Positions 56,835 to 64,000 of a stretch of 64,000 bases of DNA are shown piece by piece. The notes beneath the pieces were generated by a model. It ran no database searches. It was not told the origin of the DNA and was given only the letters and a program-made list of their open reading frames with translations. The stretch covers positions 1 through 64,000 of the forward strand of contig WBMZ01011743.1 in the NCBI GenBank assembly GCA_013400975.1. Direction: 5' to 3'. Numbering within the stretch: the stretch's first letter is position 1; every line of letters begins with the position of its first letter. The translations under genes and the position numbers were made by a program. This DNA is from Atrichornis clamosus (taxonomy: Eukaryota; Chordata; Aves; Passeriformes; Menuridae).

Positions 56835-57410
56835 TCTCCTTTCTAATAACTTGGCATATTCACTTAATACAGGCCGGCTCCTTCCAAGTCGTTAGCGGCG
56901 GCGGGAGACACAGCCGGAACGCTGACCTGGTTTGCTTGCCAAGACAGAGCAAAGAGAAACCTTCACATAATCATTTCCAAACATTAAAATGGCTCCATTG
57001 TCATTATAGCTGAGAGATTGAATTCGCCTCATCAAAGCGGCGTATGACAGGTGACTCAATAGGCTGGTGCCAAGCGCGGAGGCAGGAGATTAGCAGGGCA
57101 CTGATATCATTATTTCCGCCTATCACAGATTCGGCAGGGAGGCAATTGTAATTTCTGGGCTTATTAGTCTGCATTCGCAGGAAAAAACCTGGTGATAAAC
57201 CTCAGTGTGACAGCCAGGCATTTGTGCAGCAAGTGCTGTCACAGTGACACTTGGAAAATGCCAATGTGGATACGTTCTCCTAATCCCCCCTAATGGAGGT
57301 TAAAGCCTGGCACAAAGGCACTCTTATCGCTGATCGGGACACTAATAACATTTGCATTTTTAAGTTAAATATAGTAAGTAAAGAGTGAGTCTCCTCCTCG
57401 CGGCTTCGGC
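56835..57410. other. Strong candidate conserved non-coding element
   Basis: About 575 bp of unique sequence contains many tight motif matches, including CTTAATACAGG, CCATTGTCATTATAGC, GCGTATGACAGGTGACTC, GGCAATTGTAATTTC, GTGACAGCC, CTGTCACAGTGACAC and ACTAATAACATTTGC. Repeated TGACAG-type TALE homeodomain sites are notable. It has no coding potential. Confidence 0.5.
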
Positions 57411-60400
57411 AATTAACTCAGCCTTGGAAGGATGAAAGCAAAGCGGAGATTTCAGGCGGCCGCACTCTCCTCCGTGCGGGGCGGCATTCCCGGAGCAGCA
57501 CCTGAGCTCCCCCCTCGGCTTTCCGTGCCCGGGGCCGGGCCGGGACCTGCCAAAGGGGGGAAGAGCCGGCTCGTGGGGGCCGGTGCTGAGAGGAGCTGCC
57601 GGCCCGGGGCTGCCCTTTCCCGCAGGAGGGGAGATTGTCCCGGGGCTTTCACACACTTTTACAAGAGGTTTTGCTTCGGAGAGACGGAACTTTTCGGGTT
57701 TTTTCTGCCCCACGGTGCAAGTCAGGCTTGGGATTTCTGTGGTAATTCCCCCCGGACGCCAGCCCAGCACGTGTGCACGGACACACCACATGCATGCTCT
57801 CCACAGGAATTTCTTAAGGAAAAAAATAATTACAGGTGGTAAACTGTTACTTTTCCACATTTAAATAAGAGACCAATTAAGAAGACTATGTAATTCAATT
57901 CTGGAGTGAGTGCCACTGAATTCAATTTGTTTCAGGTCAATGAATATAATGTGAAGTTATTAACAAAAAGGTCAGGGACTGCATATAAAATATACACACA
58001 TGACACAGGCAGAGTAATTAGTACACATTTCACATGTTCTGCTGCTCAGACATATGGTGTAGAAAATCTGAGCAGGATTAGATGGCAGTAAATGTTCCCC
58101 TCTCCCTCCCACCAGCTCCCTATTTAAATGGGGTTTGCAGCTATTCCCCCCGGCATTCCCGGGACCTGCTGGAGCTCCCACAGCAGCGCCGGGCTGGGAC
58201 CCTCAGCCAGGGCAAAGCACCCAGGAAAGCTGGGAGAGGGGTGAGGGACCACGATGGAGCCAGGAGTCAGTCGGGGCTGGACTGGAGGAGCAGCTCCAGC
58301 CACGTGGCAGCACGTGCTGGGCAGGGACAGATTTTGGGGACCTCGTGCCCCACGCGCTGCTCGTCCCCCGGCCGTGCCCACAGAGCTGCACCTCTGTGGC
58401 ATCTCACTCGAGCACCCTCACCAAGAATTACTGCGTTCTTCCGTGCCAGTTGGCTACAAGTGAGCACTCAACGTGAAGTTATTATATTGATAAAAATAAA
58501 ACATTCAAATTATTATATGGATGCTGTGGTTAAGCAGTGGTTGAATTTGAAAAAGTCCACAACACATACCAAAAAATAATGAGAGGACAGTAAGCCCCAA
58601 AAGCCTTTTTGGCCCTAAGCTTGAGTATTGGACACCTGGATCCTCTTGCAGGTAAAGGTACACTTTAACAGGGGAGGAATACAAGGACTTGGGAAAAACT
58701 CCTCTGGAAGTTGCAGGAAGCGAGCCTAAGGTATAAGAACTCTGCTCAGCTTCTATATCATATAAGGGCTTTCAAAAAAGGTAAAAGGACAGAAAACGCT
58801 GGAAAAATCCTGCTTTGTGGCAGCCCTGGCCCTGTCTCTGCAGCGAGGGAGGAACGAGCCCTGCTTACATGCTGGTAAAGAGCCAAAATCTCCAATTTGT
58901 GTTAAAAATCCTCCTGCCCCTCACCTGCAGCACCTCCTCCTGGGAAAGCAGCTCCAGGGTGACAGCATCCCGCGGGAAAGCCGCTGCACGGCGAGTCCCT
59001 GCAGGACAGGGAGACCCTCCCGGAGCCGGTGGCTCTCCACCGCCTTTTCCGTGTCGAGGGACCACACACGTGTCCCTACAAAAGCCCTTCCCAGAGCCTG
59101 CTGAGCTGCAGCTCCCTGTGTACAAACCCGTGGCAGAGCCGGCCCCACACGCGGCCCGGAGCCGCCGGCAGCTCCTGAGCCTGTGGGATGCTAGAGGATG
59201 GATCCACGCCTAATTCCAGCATCAGCTTTGGGAAGCAGGACATATTTGGGACTATGGAAACCTCTTTACATTTGAATTGCCCCCATGTTTCTGGAATTAG
59301 CAGCCAGGGAAATCTTGGAAAGGACAGGCTAAGTGATGCCTGGCAATCACCTCAATCCAACTGACAGAGGTGCTCTGGCGTCCAGCCAAACTTGCTCGGG
59401 ATTCCTTGCTGGGAAAAGATAACCCTGCTAAGGAGCCAGATGGGTTTGTGTGCTCCAGCGTTTTCCTTGGCATCTTCTGCTCAGAAGGAAATATGCAACC
59501 CATTTCCCAAGTTATCCTTTATCTCCAGTGAGGCCTGATGTGTTAAAAGAATTGTTCGTGTATATTGACTAATAATTACCAGTTGTTATTGAACTTGTGA
59601 GCACAATCCTCAACTGGAGATATTTCTTTTGCCCATTATTCCTGTTTTGGTTTTGTATAACTGACTGCAGAAAGCAACAGGAAAAGCTTCAGGAATGGCT
59701 GGGAAGCACGCTTCCGTATGGGACAGCCCCGGATCCATACGGGTTTAGTATCTGTCTGTAAAGAGGGAACTGTAAAGTGAGATTGGCCCATACAGGTTCA
59801 AAGGTGAATTACATCTGAGTGTGTTAATTAATGTTGCCATGGCTAGGTATTCCAGCCAGGATCCTACCTCCAGAGTAATAGCAGAATTCCTTGGGTTTGT
59901 TCAGAGGAGACCCAGGTTAGTGCTCATGGAATAGTCTGTCCTGAACACAACAGGGAAAGGTCCCTCATGACTTCTGGACCGGCTGCAGTTCAATTCTTCA
60001 GCTGCCTCAGCCTGTTCCTCATCCCAACCCTCCCTGAACAGGCCCTGGCTTTTCCCATCAGTATCCCAGCAGGATGTGGGGATGCACAGGAATCCCAGGC
60101 ACTGCAGGCACCCGGCTTCATCCAGGGCTCTCCGCAGGTGGCAGCTCCCAGGCACAGCACAACGTCCCCGGGCTCCTGGCACAGGGCAGGGGCTGATGGT
60201 GCTACTGAAACCAGTGGATTTCTCCCCGCTTCCCAAAATCCAACATCCTCACCCTTAAGAAGAGAAGGGCGTAGAGGAAGGGCAGCTCAGCAGGTTACTG
60301 AATACAGCAGGTGGAGAGGCAAAAAAAAATTTAAAAAGCTAACAAACAAAAGTAATCTGTTTTGTTGTTAATTAAGAAGTGACTCCTCCCCACGCAGCCC

Positions 60401-60820
60401 CTTTGCTCTCCCTCTGATTCCCTGGCTTTTAAAACCACTGAAGCAATTTACGTTTCATTTTACTGTTGGGCTTGTGCATTGGAAGAGAACAAATAAAAAG
60501 CAGAGAAATACCAGTATGAAGCCTTTGTTTTCCCTTTTTTTTCTCCCCGCTTTTCTTCGGAGTTTTCTGTTTCTTTGCTCACTAAAACCATGCCCAGCTT
60601 CCCGCTAACCCACGGCACGACTGCCCAAACCTCCCCACGACCCGAGCGGCCCCTGAGCGACGCCGCTGCCCCTCCCCAGCCCCCCCGGTGCCCCGGGCTG
60701 GATTTTTTGTTAACACCCCTGGGATTTACTCAGCGTTTTCACAGGCGGCCCCCCGCGGGATGGAGTGGGAGCAGACCTCCCAGGCTCCGGCCACCGCGGC
60801 TGCGGCCACGCGCGCTGTGC
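57411..60820. other. Gene-free stretch with small AT-rich patches
   Basis: A CpG-rich patch (57440-57640) is followed by AT-rich patches at 57840-58080, 58470-58580, 59520-59660 and 60330-60540 that may be regulatory. No recognisable gene is seen; the long open frames are compositional. Confidence 0.42.
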
Positions 60821-60870
60821 GGGAGGAGGAGGACGAGGAGGACGAGGAGGAGGAGAAGGAGGAGGAGGAG
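60821..60870. repeat. GAG/GAC trinucleotide repeat
   Basis: About 50 bp of imperfect GAG/GAC triplets sits in a CpG-rich patch. One plus-strand frame would encode a Glu/Asp run within a 117-codon open frame that resembles nothing known to me. A strong acceptor-like site (TTTCTTTCTTTTGCAG) follows at about 61014-61029. Confidence 0.8.
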
Positions 60871-61139
60871 CATCCCGCTCCCCGCCCGCGGGGTCGCTGC
60901 CCCCGGCTCGGCAGCCTCTCAGCGCTCCCGGTCCCCGGCATTTTCATTAACTGGAGATTGCGAATGGGTCAGCAGATCTATACACTTTTGTGTTCCTCGG
61001 CTTGCTTTATTTATTTCTTTCTTTTGCAGGATGCTGAATAACTAACCTTTCCTTCAATAGGCAGATTTAAAAAAAAAAATAGGATCCATCACACAGCAGC
61101 AGGATAGCCTTGCTCTGTTTTGACCTTTCTGAAATTAAT

Positions 61140-61225
61140 TTCCCAATCTTAGCTTTCAAAATCAGAGATTGAAAAGACCTATTAGATCAGCCAATCCATC
61201 TTATCACTAGTACGGCAGCAAGCAG
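61140..61225 (-). mobile_element. Possible degenerate retroelement tail
   Basis: The words GAGATTGAAAAGACCTATTAG and CAGCCAATCCATCTT resemble the start of reverse-complemented avian retroelement tails. The match is short and diverged. Confidence 0.25.
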
Positions 61226-62749
61226 AGACCCCAGCCAAGTGCTCCTCTACACAGGGAAAATATTCTGGAATAAGACGGGACATGAATTTAAAGTGAAATA
61301 CCTGTTCCGGAACATTCTGCACGTGGACATGTACTCTGGAATAACTGCAGCTGATCCTGAGTTTGCTCAGTTGACACCTGGAGCCGCTCCCTGTAACAGA
61401 AGGGAGGAAAATAATCCCAGTTTAGGATAGGTTTACCTTTCGTGGGGTAGCTCCAGGGAATAACTCAGGGCAGCACCACCCGGGGAGCAGAGGGATGGGT
61501 GCTCAGGGAAATTCACCCCGACCTGCAGAGGATGTGGGTCAGGAGGACAGAATCCTAGCCTGCGGCTACTCCAGGGCCCTGGGATGTTAAAACACACCTC
61601 TCCCAACCCGCACTTTTGCCAGGAACACAGGTCCCTGCTTTTCCAGGCAGAAAATAACTTGGGGGTAAACCCCCAAAGCTTATGGGTCTGCACCACAAGA
61701 GCCCGAGGGCATGGCCAGGTCCAGCTGCCCTGGCCAGCACTGCCAGCCCATGGTGGGGGTCCCCAGGGAGACTCTTTGGGGCCCGGGGGTGCTCCTGCTG
61801 CCACACATCCCTCTCTTCCTATTCCCCTTGGAATCCCCGGGCCTCTGGGGGTTGTGTTTTAATACCAGCTCTCGGGGATGTCTGTGGGGTTGCGGATGTG
61901 CAGGGCAGCACTGAGGGGCATCCTGCTTTTCCCAGAGAGTGAGGAAAGCGAGCCAGGCCTTGCGGCAAGTCGGGGCTGGTCGGACCAACCTTCCCACGTC
62001 GCCGTGCTACAAGTGGAGCCAGCGACAGAACCCAGCGAAGCCCTGCCAGCCCGGAGCAGCTCTGTGGGAAGCTTTTCCCAGCACCCGTGCCATGATGATC
62101 CATGTGCTGCCTGATTCCAACCCAGACACCCAGCAGACCCTGAGGAGAGTGCCAGCAGGTCGGTGCTGTCTGGAGACCCCCTGAGGGTCTGCACGAAGCC
62201 GGCCTGAGCTGGAGGGAATCCCTTTGGCTCACACAGACGGCTCCAGCAGCACCACACGGAGCCCGGGAGGGGCCTGTCCTCACCAAAGCAATGCCACGGT
62301 CACACAGGGAGGGGGGAGAACCACCAGCAACTCCGATGGATGCCGTGGCAGTCAGGATATCACAGCCACGCTGGGCTGTGAGCTGGGAGACAGGAGAATG
62401 CATTCCAAGTATGTAAAAACAAGTTTCTTCCCATGGAATGCAACGGGAAGGAGCCTCTGCCGGCACCTGCAGCAAGTGCGCTCTCCAAGGAACTGGGAAT
62501 TACATGAGCGTGTGCCTGTCAGTCTAAAGCCCTGCTACAGTTCCTATCAGCGCTGAGGTTTGGTGACAACTGCGACTCTTTTCCCACTGAAATCCCTCTG
62601 TTCCGCCTCGGCAGCTCCTGCCCTCTGCACCCACCATCCCGGCGGGAAGAGCTGCCACCACCCCCTACGACAGGGAGCATCAGGAGCACACAGGAACGGG
62701 AGCCACAAACTTCGGGCACTCAACAAGTCCTCTCCGCACACAATCAGGG
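61226..62749. other. Gene-free stretch
   Basis: I see no recognisable gene, RNA or repeat. A 218-codon minus-strand open frame lacks similarity and splice context. Confidence 0.45.
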
Positions 62750-63800
62750 CCAGAAGATCAATATTGACACTTTAGACTATTTTCCTCAATTTGTTTTTCT
62801 GTTGGTTGTCGAGGCAAAATTCCACTTTTCCGATATCTTGGATTCTTGGCTAATAGAAACAAATAAAGTGAAAGCCTCTGTCCACAATGGGCGAGGAGCA
62901 TCCATTGTCGGCAGGCGCTAATCGGATTAAATTGGCTCCTGGCTCTATTGCTCAGGGATAACTCACTCCTAAATTTTTCCCATCTCAAGGGGATGGGTCA
63001 TTGTTGCTTTTTTTTTTTTTAACTATTTAAATCTGATGGATAGAAAGAGATGAGGAATGGCTGGGGCTGACGGCGGTGCCTGTGCCCTGTGAACAAAGAG
63101 CGAAGCCCAGCCCGGGGCCGTGGCTGGTGCTGGCCGGGGGGCCCGTGCTGGCCCCGCAAGCCCCTTATCCCGGCTGGAGCCGCTCCGGCAGCGCCGCCGC
63201 TCCCCTCTGGAAATGGCGTTTAAACCCAAAACGCAGCCAGGCAGGGAAAAACCTCCGGCTGTCCGCGGCGGGCCGGCTCGGGTCGTTTCCCATTAGCATT
63301 TTAATCCGCGCCCCTGGCATCAGCCCCTCGGAAGCAGCAGCCACGTTCCTGCGAGCAGCCCGAAGAGACGGCCTTAAATAATGCCGCCTTCGGAGGGAGG
63401 CCCTGCGCGCCGCCAGCTACATTTTGCCCAGAGTCTGATAATTTTCAAAGCTATTGGCAACCTGGGAATTTTCCTGCCTTATCACCAGGGCTCAGCTAAC
63501 TTCACTAACACTAATCAGAGCTGGAATCATTCATTCAAGGATTGCATGATCATGTTTTTCTTTAGCAGTGACAGCTGCCTGAGCCGCATTAGCAATGCAG
63601 ATGAGTCAGCCTAATAGGTTAATGCAGAACACGCGAAAATTAGGTTTAATCCCCAGTGAAATAATCTAACATTTTCACATTTCTTGATGTTGGGATAGAG
63701 ACATTGGTGGTGACTCAATTAGGTGTAATGTAGATCAAAGCAAATTTACCTTCTGGCTGAACCTTCCCCATAGTTTAGATAGAAGAATATAAGGGTTCTT
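62750..63800. other. Candidate conserved non-coding cluster
   Basis: Two AT-rich unique blocks (about 62750-63060 and 63390-63800) flank a short CpG-rich part. Words include GCTAATCGGATTAAATTGG, GGTTTAATCCCC, GTGACTCAATTAGG, GCATTAGCAATGC and AGCTATTGGC. A T11 run lies near 63010. Confidence 0.42.
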
Positions 63801-63805
63801 TACTA

Positions 63806-63862
63806 ATTGGCCAATGGCTGTGGGGAAAATTATATAGAAAGCGTGCGCAGCGCACGAATTGC
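63806..63862 (+). promoter_or_regulatory. Promoter-like CCAAT/TATA arrangement
   Basis: ATTGG (63806-63810) abuts CCAAT (63811-63815), followed 16 bp on by TATATAG (63831-63837). Beyond it is a near-palindromic GTGCGCAGCGCAC (63843-63855), an NRF1-like site. A plus-strand start near 63862 would be expected. The only short frame downstream within the window (29 codons from 63889) is unrecognisable. Confidence 0.25.
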
Positions 63863-64000
63863 GCCACCGATTTGGATTTGGAGCGGGGCATGGCTGGGCT
63901 CTGCAAACAGCCGGGCACGGCGCTGTGTGCACAGCCCCTTCCAGCTCGCAGCTCCTTTCCGTGCAGCGCTCACAAATGAAGACGGTTGGGGCTTTTCTTT

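Overview
This window is nuclear DNA of a vertebrate, most probably a bird. Introns are short. CR1 LINE tails are the only interspersed repeats I recognise. Long tracts look like conserved non-coding DNA, and there are several small GC-rich minisatellites. I see no bacterial, phage, CRISPR or plasmid features. Two genes are recognisable, both on the minus strand. The far left end holds exon 1 of XRN2 (nuclear 5'-3' exoribonuclease 2), with its CpG-island promoter at about 1-345. About 3.6 kb further right lies the 3' end of KIZ (kizuna, a centrosomal and ciliary protein). KIZ fills roughly 3.9-34.1 kb.

KIZ layout (transcription runs right to left). A CpG-island promoter and uncertain first exon lie at 33.95-34.12 kb. 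Exon 2 (31.8 kb), exon 3 (30.4 kb) and exon 4 (28.5 kb) encode the conserved N-terminal coiled-coil region. A further chain of seven exons at 25.0, 23.4, 19.9, 19.2, 18.0, 17.1 and 4.1 kb runs to the stop codon at 4011-4013. Splice sites and codon phases agree at every junction in this chain, giving 1272 nt (423 codons plus stop). The extreme C-terminus (ESDDSSSELEAALRP...FDDFYD) matches the mammalian KIZ tail. The first exon and one central part of the protein are not resolved.

Right of KIZ (34.1-64 kb) I find no recognisable protein-coding gene. It holds a candidate two-exon minus-strand transcript (36.85-38.05 kb), a CpG island with donor-like sites on both strands and a 46-bp tandem repeat (39.6-40.9 kb), four CR1 tails, an assembly gap inside a minisatellite (49.56-49.99 kb), and many AT-rich, motif-dense stretches resembling conserved non-coding elements. 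In mammals XRN2 and KIZ sit beside the developmental genes NKX2-4, NKX2-2 and PAX1. The inference is that XRN2 and KIZ are bystander genes in a regulatory domain. That conservation is judged by eye from composition and motifs; no alignment was possible. I found no convincing new biological system. The most interesting loose ends are the unusual KIZ 5' end and centre, the candidate spliced transcript, and the dense regulatory-looking DNA.
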